Assembly: GCF_003594875.1 (NCBI RefSeq)
Contig: NZ_QZEY01000002.1
Location: 62,001 to 126,000 of the forward strand
Direction: 5' to 3'
DNA from: Bailinhaonella thermotolerans
Lineage (GTDB): Bacteria > Actinomycetota > Actinomycetes > Streptosporangiales > Streptosporangiaceae
DNA length: 64,000 bases
The notes beneath the pieces are model-generated. The model was given only the letters and a program-made list of their open reading frames with translations, ran no database searches and was not told the origin of the DNA. How positions within the stretch are numbered: the stretch's first letter is position 1; each line of letters opens with the position of its first letter. The position numbers and the translations under genes are program-made. Below, one piece after another: positions 27,486-35,927 of the stretch.

Positions 27486-29135
27486 ATGCGTACTCACACA
27501 CGGGTGGCCGTCCAGATCGCGATCGCCACCCTCATCGCGGTCCTGATCACCACGGTCGCGCTGTTCATCACGCGCGACGGCGACGGCGCGGGCCTGACGG
27601 CCGCGCGGATGGCCCCGCAGGGCGACACCGCCGGCCGGGCGGCCGCCCCGGAGGAGGGGTCCGAGGCGGTGCCCGAGCGCTGCAAGGCCGACCCGCGCCA
27701 CGCCAAGCGGCAGTTGCGCGGCGTCTGGATCGCCAGTTACCAGAACATCGACTGGCCGTCCCGCGCGGGCCTGCCGGCCGAGCGGCAGCGCGCCGAATAC
27801 GTCAAGATCCTGGACACCGCCCGCAAGCGCGGCCTCAACGCCGCCTTCGTGCACGTCCGCCCGACCGGCGACGCGCTCTACGACTCCCCCTACGAGCCGT
27901 GGTCGCAGTGGCTGACCGGCACCGCGGGCAAGAACCCCGGGTGGGACCCGCTGCCCTTCCTCATCGAGGAGGCGCACAAGCGGGGCATGGAGTTCCACGC
28001 CTGGTTCAACCCCTACCGCATCTCCGCGAAGCTGACCGACCCGGGCAAGCTGCCCGCCGGGCACCCCGCGCGCGAGCACCCGTCCTGGACGGTCAAGTAC
28101 GCCGGGGGCCTGTACTACAACCCGGGCCTGCCCGAGGTCCGGGCCCACGTGACCAAGGTCATCAAGGACGTCGTGTCCCGCTACGACGTGGACGCGGTGC
28201 ACTTCGACGACTACTTCTACCCCTACCCCGCCGAGGGCGTGAAGTTCGACGACGACGCCGCCTTCAAGAGGTACGGCAAGGGCATGAAGCTGGCCGACTG
28301 GCGGCGTGACAACGTCAACCGGCTGGTCGCCCAGGTGCACCGGACGATCCACGACACCAAGGAGCACGTGCGGTTCGGCATCAGCCCGTTCGGCATCTGG
28401 CGCAACAAGGGCGAGGACCGCAGCGGCTCCGACACCAAGGGTCTGTCCGGCTACGACGCCATCTACGGCGACGCCCGCACCTGGATCAAGAAGGGCACGG
28501 TCGACTACATCGTGCCGCAGCTCTACTGGCCGATCGGGCACAAGGCCGCCGACTACCGCACGCTGGTGAAGTGGTGGTCGAACGAGGTCAAGGGCTCCGG
28601 CGTGGACCTGTACATCGGGCAGGGCCTCTACCGGGTCGGCACCACCGACGACCCGAAGTGGCGCAACCCGGGTGAGCTGCCCGCCCACCTGGCGTACAAC
28701 CGGAGGTTCCCGGCGGTGAAGGGCGACGTCTACTTCAGCGCCAAGCAGGTCATGAGCAACCCGTCCAAGGTCTTCGACCGGATCGGCGCGGCGCACTACG
28801 ACCGTCCCGCGCTCGTCCCCGCCACCGCGGACGGCCGGGGCCCCGAGGCCGTGGGCGAGCTGTCCGCGACCGCCTCCGGCAAGGGCGCCAAGCTGACCTG
28901 GCAGGCCGCGGAGGAGGCCCGCGCCTACGCCGTCTACCGGCTGCCCGGCTCGGTCTCCGAGCCCGGTTGCAAGCTCGCGAGCGCCCGCGACCTGGTCGCG
29001 GTGGTGCCCGCGAACGGCGAGGGACGGCAGTCGTACACCGACGCGGGGCGCGACGGCAAGGCGGTGACCTACTTCGTCACCCCGGTGGACCGCCAGCACC
29101 GCGAGGGCAAGGCCCAGGCCGCCCGGGTCTCCTGA
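27486..29135 (+). CDS. Glycoside hydrolase-like (GHL10/DUF187) surface protein
   Basis: 549 residues. An N-terminal membrane anchor or uncleaved signal (VAVQIAIATLIAVLITTVALFI, residues 8-29) precedes an Ala/Glu-rich linker and the GHL10 (PF02638) barrel: LRGVWIASYQNIDWPS, FHAWFNPYRIS, DAVHFDDYFYPYP (likely catalytic Asp region), WRRDNVNRLVAQVHRTIHD, FGISPFGIWRNKG. A fibronectin-like C-terminal part follows (TWQAAEEARAYAVYRLPG). Probably degrades a cell-wall or exopolysaccharide outside the membrane; no substrate can be named. GGGGAG lies only 2 bases from the ATG at 27486. The upstream spacer is markedly AT-richer than the rest. Confidence 0.87.
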   Translation: MRTHTRVAVQIAIATLIAVLITTVALFITRDGDGAGLTAARMAPQGDTAGRAAAPEEGSEAVPERCKADPRHAKRQLRGVWIASYQNIDWPSRAGLPAERQRAEYVKILDTARKRGLNAAFVHVRPTGDALYDSPYEPWSQWLTGTAGKNPGWDPLPFLIEEAHKRGMEFHAWFNPYRISAKLTDPGKLPAGHPAREHPSWTVKYAGGLYYNPGLPEVRAHVTKVIKDVVSRYDVDAVHFDDYFYPYPAEGVKFDDDAAFKRYGKGMKLADWRRDNVNRLVAQVHRTIHDTKEHVRFGISPFGIWRNKGEDRSGSDTKGLSGYDAIYGDARTWIKKGTVDYIVPQLYWPIGHKAADYRTLVKWWSNEVKGSGVDLYIGQGLYRVGTTDDPKWRNPGELPAHLAYNRRFPAVKGDVYFSAKQVMSNPSKVFDRIGAAHYDRPALVPATADGRGPEAVGELSATASGKGAKLTWQAAEEARAYAVYRLPGSVSEPGCKLASARDLVAVVPANGEGRQSYTDAGRDGKAVTYFVTPVDRQHREGKAQAARVS

Positions 29136-29154
29136 CGGCCGGCGAACGCCTGAG

Positions 29155-29194
29155 CGCGAGGGCCGGGGTCCCGATCGGGACCCCGGCCCTCGCG
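29155..29194. terminator. Perfect 40-bp palindrome, bidirectional terminator
   Basis: Two 20-base arms, starting CGCGAGGGCCGGGGTCCCGA, fully complementary. Between the convergent glycosidase (+) and HIT (-) genes. Confidence 0.75.
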
Positions 29195-29234
29195 TTCTCC
29201 CGTCTCCGGGTCCGCCCCCTCGCGGGGCGGCGGG

Positions 29235-29801
29235 TCAGCTCGCGGGCCAGGCTTCGGCGAGCATGTCCCGGGTGTCGCGCAGCAACTGCGGGAGCACGCG
29301 CGTCTGGCCCACCACCGGCATGAAGTTCGTGTCGCCGCCCCACCTCGGCACCACGTGCTGATGCAGGTGGGCGGCGATGCCCGCGCCGGCGACCGAGCCC
29401 AGGTTCATCCCCACGTTGAAGCCCTGCGCCCCGCTGGCCTTGCGCAGCGCCGTGAGCGCCCGTTTGGTGAACTCCGCCAGCCCCGCCGTCTCCGGCCCGT
29501 CCAGGTCGGCGTAGTCGGCGACGTGGCGGTAGGGCACGACCATGAGGTGCCCGGAGGTGTACGGGTAGAGGTTGAGCACCGCGTATACGGCCTCGCCCCG
29601 GGCCACGATCAGCCCGTCCTCGTCCTTCATCTTCGGGATCTGGCAGAACGGACACCCGTCGCCGGGCCCGGATCCCGAGGGCTTGTTCTCGCCCTTGATG
29701 TAGGCCATGCGGTGGGGCGTCCACAGCCGCCGGAAGTTGTCCGGCACGCCGGCGCCCGCCTGCTCCTCCAGGTCACCCGGTTCGGTCATGCCCAGCAGCA
29801 T
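29235..29801 (-). CDS. HIT family protein (Ap4A phosphorylase-like)
   Basis: 188-residue histidine-triad nucleotide phosphatase/phosphorylase. The triad is HLHQHVVPRW; CPFCQIPKMKDEDGLIVARGE carries the zinc-type CxxC, and NLYPYTSGHLMVVPYRHV is the usual substrate-pocket strand. Related to mycobacterial Rv2613c, an Ap4A phosphorylase, which also sits beside thrS and pgsA. ATG 29801 chosen (GGAA upstream); ATG 29789 is the alternative. Confidence 0.9.
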   Translation of the reverse strand: MLLGMTEPGDLEEQAGAGVPDNFRRLWTPHRMAYIKGENKPSGSGPGDGCPFCQIPKMKDEDGLIVARGEAVYAVLNLYPYTSGHLMVVPYRHVADYADLDGPETAGLAEFTKRALTALRKASGAQGFNVGMNLGSVAGAGIAAHLHQHVVPRWGGDTNFMPVVGQTRVLPQLLRDTRDMLAEAWPAS

Positions 29802-29870
29802 ATTGTTTCCGGCCCCGCCGCCCGCGCACGGGCTCGCCCATCCCGCGCGCCCGCGCCGCGCCGCCCCCGC

Positions 29871-29934
29871 GCGCCTCATCCCGGACGACGGCGCCCCTCA
29901 TCCCGTACAGCGGCGCGCCTCAACCCGGACGGCG
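29871..29934. repeat. 22-bp direct repeat, three copies
   Basis: Three head-to-tail imperfect copies of GCGCnCCTCATCCCGGACGnCG in the 342-bp spacer (29802-30143) between the HIT and Asp23 genes. The 3' part of the spacer (about 29985-30060) is AT-rich and likely carries the Asp23 promoter. No gene seen in the spacer. Confidence 0.65.
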
Positions 29935-30143
29935 GCGCGCCGTACGGCGATCTTCGCGAGGGAACGGGCAGCGCGGATGATCACGGATGAAAGCAGCAAT
30001 CGCGGCTTTCGGGATAAATATCAATGTTCCCGGCGACACTTTCCCGAATTACCGGCAGAATGCGGAAGGCGGCCTTGATCCTGAACCTCAGGAAGGCGGT
30101 TCGCGCCGACAGTCCCGGCTCCAGGAGCTTCGAAGGAGGCCCA

Positions 30144-30989
30144 GTGACCGATGTCGCGGGCGTGTCCCTGCACCAGAACGACAACGGCGGCTCCTACTCC
30201 CCGCCCGCCGTGCCGGCACCCGCCCACGAACCCGGTCCCCCGCCCGACGGCCCGCGCCCCCACGGAGCGCACCGGGCGCCCGAGCCCGGCTCCGGCGGCC
30301 ACCCCCTCGCCGCCCCCTGGATGCCCTCAGCGGCCCCCAAGACCGAGGCCCCCGGCGACCAGGACAGGTCGGCCGCGCAGTCCGCCACCGGGCCCTCCCC
30401 CGCCATGGCCCCCGACGCCGCCCGCCCCGTCACCGACGCCGACACCGCCCCGCGCTACCGTACGGCTCGCGCGGACCGCGCGTTCGACGGGCGCGAGCCG
30501 TACCCGGCCTATCCGGTGGAGGAGCCGACGCTGGTGGCGGCGGCCGACCCGCTGTCCCCGGCGGCCGAGCCCACGCCGTACATCGCCCCCTCGACCGCCG
30601 TCGTGAAGGGGAGGATCGAGGTGAAGGACGAGGTGGTCGAGAAGATCGCGGCCCTCGCGGCCCTGGAGGTCGAGGGCGTCGCGGGGCTCGGCGGCGAGCC
30701 CGAACGCCTCCCCGGACCGCCGCAGGACAAGATCGCCCCGCGCCGGGGCCTGCCCGGCGCCCGCGCCCGCATCGCCGACCGGCAGGTCTCGGTGAACGTC
30801 GTCATCGCCATCGAGTACGGCCACGTGGTCATGGACGTCGCCAAGGAGGTCAAGGCCAACGTCGCCCGCGCGGTCAACCGCATGCTCGCGCTCCGCGTGG
30901 TCGAGGTCAACGTCACGGTGGACGACGTGCGCATGCCCAAGTCGCGCGGCAGGCGCGCCGAGCCCTCCCCCGCCCCCGCCCGTTCCTGA
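30144..30989 (+). CDS. Asp23/Gls24 family envelope protein with long disordered N-terminus
   Basis: 281 residues from GTG 30144, which follows AAGGAGG by 4 bases (an upstream in-frame ATG has no site). The first 150 residues or so are Pro/Ala/Asp/Glu-rich and look disordered. The Asp23 domain runs from about 150: GRIEVKDEVVEKIAALAALEVEGVAGLGG split over the family motif, QVSVNVVIAIEYGHVVMDVAKEVK and RMLALRVVEVNVTVDDVRMP. Asp23 proteins sit at the membrane through partner proteins and respond to envelope stress. No transmembrane helix here. Confidence 0.87.
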   Translation: MTDVAGVSLHQNDNGGSYSPPAVPAPAHEPGPPPDGPRPHGAHRAPEPGSGGHPLAAPWMPSAAPKTEAPGDQDRSAAQSATGPSPAMAPDAARPVTDADTAPRYRTARADRAFDGREPYPAYPVEEPTLVAAADPLSPAAEPTPYIAPSTAVVKGRIEVKDEVVEKIAALAALEVEGVAGLGGEPERLPGPPQDKIAPRRGLPGARARIADRQVSVNVVIAIEYGHVVMDVAKEVKANVARAVNRMLALRVVEVNVTVDDVRMPKSRGRRAEPSPAPARS

Positions 30990-30990
30990 C

Positions 30991-31040
30991 GGACGCCGCC
31001 ATCGCGCCGGGGCGGGTGTCCCGGCGCGATGGCGGCGTCC
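30991..31040. terminator. 21-bp-stem hairpin, bidirectional terminator
   Basis: Perfect 21-base arms (GGACGCCGCCATCGCGCCGG plus G) with an 8-base loop, starting one base after the Asp23 stop and facing the minus-strand SnoaL-like gene. Confidence 0.75.
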
Positions 31041-31110
31041 GTGGCGGGCGACGGCTCCTGCCGGGCCCGGATCGGGGCGGGCGGGCGCAGGGCCCGCCCG
31101 CACCGGCGGT

Positions 31111-31479
31111 TCAGGCTCCGGCCGGCACCTTGTCGAGGAAGCCGAGCACCTGGCCGATCCGCCCGTCCGCGCCGAGCACCGCGACGTCGAAGCCGATCAC
31201 GACCGGCTCGCCGCCCTCGGGCCCCAGATGCCAGGTGAACCGGGCGATGTCGTGGTGGGCGTCGACCGCGCCGCCCAGGCTGAACACCAGGCCGCCGAAC
31301 TGCCCCTGGACCGCCGCGATGGTGGCGTCGAGCGCGTCCAGGCCCTGGACGGAGGCCAGCGGGTCGGTGTACACCACGTCCTCGGCGAAGACCTCCGCCA
31401 TGACGGCCCGCCGCGCGGTGGCGTCGGTCTCGTTCCACGCGGCCAGGTAGCGCTGGACCAGCTCGTTCATGTCGCTCAT
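31111..31479 (-). CDS. SnoaL-like / NTF2-fold protein
   Basis: 122-residue NTF2-superfamily protein (SnoaL-like polyketide-cyclase fold): LVQRYLAAWNETDATARRAVMAEVFAEDVVYTDP is the classic helical start, then GLDALDATIAAVQGQF and a beta-sheet with HHDIARFTWHLGPEGG. These proteins bind small ligands and some isomerise or cyclise them; the ligand is unknown. ATG 31479 was chosen since GAGGAG lies 6 bases upstream; the frame reaches 31515. Confidence 0.85.
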   Translation of the reverse strand: MSDMNELVQRYLAAWNETDATARRAVMAEVFAEDVVYTDPLASVQGLDALDATIAAVQGQFGGLVFSLGGAVDAHHDIARFTWHLGPEGGEPVVIGFDVAVLGADGRIGQVLGFLDKVPAGA

Positions 31480-31668
31480 GTCGTTCTCCTCAAGGTCGTG
31501 CTCTCTTGTGACCACAACGCTACGGAGCCGGGGACGACGGGGAATCAGTCGCGCTTAGGTACTTTCCGCCCGGTCCGCAGGAGGCCGCCCGTCCCTCCGG
31601 GCGGGTCAGGCGGCGGGTCGCGGCGCGGGCGGGGAATCGGCGCGGCGGGCGTCGGCACAATGGTCGGC

Positions 31669-32184
31669 ATGGACGAGAACGCCCGGAGCGAAGAGTGGTG
31701 GGAGCGGCAGGCCGCCCGGCAGGTGGAGTGGTGGACGAAACGGATGGAGGGGCAGGAGGAGGAGAATCTCCGGCAGTACAACCTGATGTACGGCGGGCTG
31801 ATCGGCATCGGGGTCATCCTGGTCCAGCCGTTCCTGACGGTGGACGCCTCCACCCTCAGCCTGCCCGCCAAGATCTGCGTGATCGCGTTCTCACTGGCCA
31901 TCCCGCTGCTGGCCGCTCTCATGGTGCTGAACCGGCAGGAAACCTACCGGCGGCGCCCCACGAGGTCGATCTTCGCGCGCGTGGCGAGGGAGTCCGGGCT
32001 CGGGCTCGGCTTCGTCGGGATGGTCGCCGGTTTCTGGCACATCATGCCGCTCGCCGGAGTGGCCGTCCTGGTCGGCGGGATCCTGGGCCTGACCGTCTAC
32101 GTGGTGGGCTTCCAGCGCGTGGAGGAGGAGGACGCCCAGGCCGCCGCCGGTCCCGCCGGTCCCGCGGGCCCGCCCTCACCCTGA
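31669..32184 (+). CDS. Small membrane protein, unknown
   Basis: 171 residues. A Trp/Glu-rich amphipathic start (EEWWERQAARQVEWWTKRM) precedes four likely membrane helices: LIGIGVILVQPFLTV, ICVIAFSLAIPLLAALMVL, GLGFVGMVAGFWHIMPL and GVAVLVGGILGLTVYVVGF; a Glu/Ala/Pro tail ends the protein. ATG 31660, three codons earlier, is also possible. Divergent from the SnoaL-like gene. Function unknown. Confidence 0.75.
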   Translation: MDENARSEEWWERQAARQVEWWTKRMEGQEEENLRQYNLMYGGLIGIGVILVQPFLTVDASTLSLPAKICVIAFSLAIPLLAALMVLNRQETYRRRPTRSIFARVARESGLGLGFVGMVAGFWHIMPLAGVAVLVGGILGLTVYVVGFQRVEEEDAQAAAGPAGPAGPPSP

Positions 32185-32204
32185 CCCCGCCGGGCGAGGA
32201 CGCC

Positions 32205-32268
32205 CGTACGGCCGCGCCCCGCCCTCGCCTCCCGGAGCCGGGAGAGAGGGACGGGGCGCGGCCGTACG
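32205..32268. terminator. 17-bp-stem hairpin, bidirectional terminator
   Basis: Perfect arms CGTACGGCCGCGCCCCG/CGGGGCGCGGCCGTACG with an inner CTCCCGG/CCGGGAG hairpin, between the membrane-protein gene (+) and thrS (-). Confidence 0.75.
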
Positions 32269-32272
32269 CGGG

Positions 32273-34237
32273 TCAGATCTGGACGCGCTCCTCGACGGCC
32301 TTGACGATCTCGGCGACGGCCTCGTCGATCGGGACGCCGTTCTTCTGCTCGCCGCTGCGGTAGCGGAAGGAGACGGCGCCCTTGGAGACGTCCTCGTCGC
32401 CGGCGAGCAGCATGAACGGGACCTTGGCCTTCTGGGCGTTGCGGATCTTCTTCTGCATGCGGTCGTCCGCCGTGTCGATCTCGACCCGGACGCCGTGCCC
32501 GCGGAGCCTGGCCGCGACCTCCTCCAGGTGCGGGATGTGGGCGTCGCTGATCGGGATGCCCACGACCTGGACCGGGGCCAGCCACGGCGGCAGCGCGCCG
32601 GCGTAGTGCTCCAGCAGGATCGCGAAGAACCGCTCCACCGACCCGAACAGCGCCCGGTGGATCATGTACGGCCGGCGGCGGGAGCCGTCCGCGGCCTGGT
32701 ACTCGATGTCGAAGCGCTGCGGGAGCTGGAGGTCCACCTGCAGCGTGGAGAGCTGCCAGCGGCGGCCGATGGCGTCCCGGATGTGCACGTCGATCTTGGG
32801 GGCGTAGAACGCGCCCTCGCCCTCGGCGACGACGTACGGGATGCCGACCTCGTCCAGCGCGTGCTTGAGCGCGGCCGTGGCCTCGTCCCACTGATCCGGC
32901 TCGCCGACGTACTTCTCCGGCCGGGTCGCCAGCTCGGCCTCGAACTCCGTCAGGCCGTAGTCGCGCAGCAGGCCGAGCACGAACGACAGGAGCGAGGTCA
33001 GCTCACCGGCGAGCTGCTCGGGCGCCACGAAGATGTGGGCGTCGTCCTGGGTGAAGCCGCGCGCCCGGGTCAGGCCGTGCAGCACGCCCGACTTCTCGAA
33101 CCGGTAGACCGTGCCCAGCTCGAACATCCGCAGCGGCAGCTCGCGGTAGGACTTGCCGCGCGCCTTGAAGATCGTGATGTGGAACGGGCAGTTCATGGGC
33201 TTGGGGTAGTACGTCGCCCCCTCCATCTCCATGGGGGGGTACATGCCGTCGGCGTACCACTGCAGGTGCCCGGAGGTCTCGAACAGCGTGGACTTGGCCA
33301 GGTGCGGCGTGACCACGAACTCGTAGCCGGCCTGCTCGTGGCGCTGCCGGGAGTACTCCTCCATGACGCGGCGCACGAGCCCGCCCTTGGGGTGCCAGAC
33401 CGCGAGGCCGCCGCCGATCTCGCTCGGGAAGCTGAACAGGTCCAGCTCCGCGCCGAGCTTGCGGTGGTCGCGCTTCTCGGCCTCCTCCAGCAGCTTGAGG
33501 TATTCGTCCTGCTTCTCGCGGGACTCCCACGCGGTGCCGTAGATGCGCTGGAGCTGCGGGTTCTTCTCGCTGCCGCGCCAGTAGGCGCCGCCGGAGCGCA
33601 TCAGCTTGAACGCCGGGATGTCGCGGGTGGTCGGCAGGTGCGGGCCGCGGCACAGGTCCTTCCACCGCAGGTCGCCGCTCTTGGCGTCGACGTTGTCGTA
33701 GATCGTGAGCTGCCCCCCGCCGACCTCGACGCCGGCCTCGTCGTCCGCGCCGCCCTTGAGCGTGATCAGCTCCAGTTTGTACGGCTCGGCGGCCAGTTCC
33801 TCGCGCGCCTGCTCGTCGGTGACGGGGCGGCGCTCGAAGAGCTGCCCCTGCTTGACGATCTCGCGCATGCGCTTCTCGATGCGCTTGAGGTCCTCGGGCG
33901 TGAAGGGCGCGGGGACGTCGAAGTCGTAGTAGAAGCCGTTCTCCACGGGCGGGCCGATGCCCAGCTTGGCCTCGGGGAACAGCTCCTGCACGGCCTGGGC
34001 CATGACGTGGGCGGTCGAGTGGCGCAGGATGGCCCGGCCGTCGTCGCTGCCGATCTCGACCGGCTCGACGGCGTCGCCCTCGCTCAGCGGGGCGGCCAGG
34101 TCGCGCAGCTCGCCGTTGACGCGGGCGGCGATGACGGTCTTGCCGTCGGCGTCCAGCGCCTGGCCGGCCGTCGTGCCCGCCGCCACCACACGCTCGGCTC
34201 CGGCGAGGGTGATGCGCATTTCGGCAACGGCAGACAC
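32273..34237 (-). CDS. thrS: Threonyl-tRNA synthetase
   Basis: 654-residue class II aminoacyl-tRNA synthetase. N-terminal TGS ([11 protein letters not shown]...[10 protein letters not shown]), editing domain with [19 protein letters not shown], catalytic core with motif 2 [26 protein letters not shown]-type sequence, zinc Cys in [21 protein letters not shown] motif 3, and C-terminal anticodon-binding domain ([20 protein letters not shown]). GTG 34237, with AAGGAG 5 bases upstream, is preferred over GTG 34243. No T-box leader is seen in the short upstream spacer. Confidence 0.97.
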   Translation of the reverse strand: MSAVAEMRITLAGAERVVAAGTTAGQALDADGKTVIAARVNGELRDLAAPLSEGDAVEPVEIGSDDGRAILRHSTAHVMAQAVQELFPEAKLGIGPPVENGFYYDFDVPAPFTPEDLKRIEKRMREIVKQGQLFERRPVTDEQAREELAAEPYKLELITLKGGADDEAGVEVGGGQLTIYDNVDAKSGDLRWKDLCRGPHLPTTRDIPAFKLMRSGGAYWRGSEKNPQLQRIYGTAWESREKQDEYLKLLEEAEKRDHRKLGAELDLFSFPSEIGGGLAVWHPKGGLVRRVMEEYSRQRHEQAGYEFVVTPHLAKSTLFETSGHLQWYADGMYPPMEMEGATYYPKPMNCPFHITIFKARGKSYRELPLRMFELGTVYRFEKSGVLHGLTRARGFTQDDAHIFVAPEQLAGELTSLLSFVLGLLRDYGLTEFEAELATRPEKYVGEPDQWDEATAALKHALDEVGIPYVVAEGEGAFYAPKIDVHIRDAIGRRWQLSTLQVDLQLPQRFDIEYQAADGSRRRPYMIHRALFGSVERFFAILLEHYAGALPPWLAPVQVVGIPISDAHIPHLEEVAARLRGHGVRVEIDTADDRMQKKIRNAQKAKVPFMLLAGDEDVSKGAVSFRYRSGEQKNGVPIDEAVAEIVKAVEERVQI

Positions 34238-34351
34238 GAGCACTCCTTGGCGTAAAGGGTCGCGGGCGCGGCCGTACCACCGCGCGCGGGGGAACCGTCG
34301 GCGTTCCCCGCACGATGGTATCGAGCGTCGGCCGCGCCCGTCGCCACGTGC

Positions 34352-34573
34352 CTATCCGCCGGGCCCGGCGAGCTTCTCCAGATCCACCTCGACGCCGGTC
34401 TCGTCGCGGGCGAGGGCGGTGCTCAGGGCCACCTCGGCGGCGTCCGCCGCGGCCCTGGCCATGATCGTGTGCGTATGCGCGCGGTCGAACTCGCCCAGCC
34501 CGATGCAGTCGAACGCCACGCGGGCGTCGTGGACGGCGGACTGGAGCTGGCGCGCGGCTTCGTCAAGGCTCAT
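34352..34573 (-). CDS. Small helical protein, unknown
   Basis: 73 residues, almost entirely helical (MSLDEAARQLQSAVHDARVA, FDRAHTHTIMARAAADAAEV), acidic, without cysteines or signal. ATG 34573 is 9 bases after GAGGAGG. It sits between thrS and the GH25-like gene; the spacing does not tell which it belongs with. Function unknown. Confidence 0.7.
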   Translation of the reverse strand: MSLDEAARQLQSAVHDARVAFDCIGLGEFDRAHTHTIMARAAADAAEVALSTALARDETGVEVDLEKLAGPGG

Positions 34574-34722
34574 GGGGGCCGGCCTCCTCGGGTATGGGGG
34601 ACTTGTCACCGGGTCTGTACCCACCGGGAACACCCTTCTCACCGCCCCCACCCATCACTCCTGGCCGGGCGGGGGGATTTGGAGCGCTCCATACCCCTTC
34701 GCGGCGTGAACACGCGCGCGGG

Positions 34723-35748
34723 TCAGGTCGCCAGGCGGAACTGGCTCTCGGTGACGGTGACGGGGTAGTCGTTGGCGTTGGAGACGCGGAAGCGCACGCG
34801 GTGCCGGTCGTCGAGGTGGTCGAAGCAGTAGAGGGCGACGCTGATCGTGCCGCCGTCGCCGATCCGGTCCTCCCGGTGCACCTCGGTGCCGGCCTCGCCG
34901 GTCTCGCGGTGGTAGCGGGAGAAGTGGAGCGTGACGCGGTCCCCCTCCTTCAGCCCCTCGATCGTGGCCCGGGCCCACAGGTGGTAGTCGCGGGTGACCT
35001 TGGGGCTGATCGACGACCCTCCGTCGGCGTGGAGGTTGTCCAGGTCGATGAACTCCACGTTGTACTCGATGGCCTCGGCGCTCCCTCCGGCGACCGTCTG
35101 GCGTTCGCCGATGGACATGCCGAGGACGCACAGTCTCTTCATGATCTCCTCTTCCGCGGGGCCCCCGAGGCCGAGGCTGCGCAGCCGTACGGCGGGGCCC
35201 TTGAAGACGTTGTGGTCGACCGGGCTCGCCGCGTGCTGGTGCACCGCCCAGTCGTCCCAGGGCTGGGGTACGGCGGGCCGCCCGGGGGCGTCGCCGTGCG
35301 CGGCGAGCCAGAGCGGGTAGCCGCCCAGGCCGGCGCAGTGGCCCGCGCGGGCGAAGGCGACGTGGGTGAGCACGAGGGGGCGGACGCCGGCGTCGCCGGT
35401 GACGTGGGAGCACCACGCCCGGGCGTAGGCCGCCACCGCCTCGGGATCGCGGCCCCCGGCGTCCTGGAGTTGCAGGGCGAGCAGGTCGCCGGTCAGGAAT
35501 CCCCGCGCGCGGACGGCGGCGAGGAAGTGCCCGGCCTCGGCGAGCGGGTCGCGCCCGGGCCGGGCGCGGTGGCAGGCGCCGCGCAGGAGCCCGTGGGAGC
35601 GGGTCTGCTCCCAGTTGCGGGCGAACTGGCGGTCGTGGCCGTCGTCGCCCTCGGTGGCGCGCACGAACGCGAACGAGACCCCGGCCTGGCGGTGGGCGGC
35701 CCAGTCGACCGCCCCCAGCCAGTCCGAGACGTCGATGCCGTGCAGCAT
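34723..35748 (-). CDS. GH25 lysozyme-like protein with degenerate active site and novel C-terminal domain
   Basis: 341 residues, no signal peptide. Residues 1-190 follow the GH25 muramidase layout: GIDVSDWLGAVDW, FAFVRATEGDDGHD, YPLWLAAHG, and VDHNVFKG near the end. The strand that normally carries the catalytic Asp and Glu (ALDxE) reads LALQLQD, so both acids look like Gln, and YHF is CHR; it may bind rather than cut peptidoglycan. The last 140 residues or so (from MKRLCVLGMSIGERQTVAGG) are homologous to the end of the neighbouring amidase (GSSIS, GDRV, NDYxVxV shared). ATG 35748 has GGAGAG upstream. Co-oriented with, and 179 bases after, the amidase. Confidence 0.8.
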   Translation of the reverse strand: MLHGIDVSDWLGAVDWAAHRQAGVSFAFVRATEGDDGHDRQFARNWEQTRSHGLLRGACHRARPGRDPLAEAGHFLAAVRARGFLTGDLLALQLQDAGGRDPEAVAAYARAWCSHVTGDAGVRPLVLTHVAFARAGHCAGLGGYPLWLAAHGDAPGRPAVPQPWDDWAVHQHAASPVDHNVFKGPAVRLRSLGLGGPAEEEIMKRLCVLGMSIGERQTVAGGSAEAIEYNVEFIDLDNLHADGGSSISPKVTRDYHLWARATIEGLKEGDRVTLHFSRYHRETGEAGTEVHREDRIGDGGTISVALYCFDHLDDRHRVRFRVSNANDYPVTVTESQFRLAT

Positions 35749-35927
35749 GTGGGGGGCTCTCCGCGGCTGTCGGGGCGTCGCGGACAGCGGGCTCCGGCGG
35801 GTGCCGGCACGCCGGGGGCACCTCACGCCCGCCGGCGCGGCCGCCCGCGCACGGGCGGATCCGCGACGGCGACGATTTTACTCAGCCCGGCCCGCCCCCC
35901 GGGTCCGGACCGCGATAAAGCGGGCGA

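Noticed and set aside
34238-34351. T-box or other riboswitch before thrS
   Set aside because: Spacer too short and no T-box sequence or specifier structure seen.
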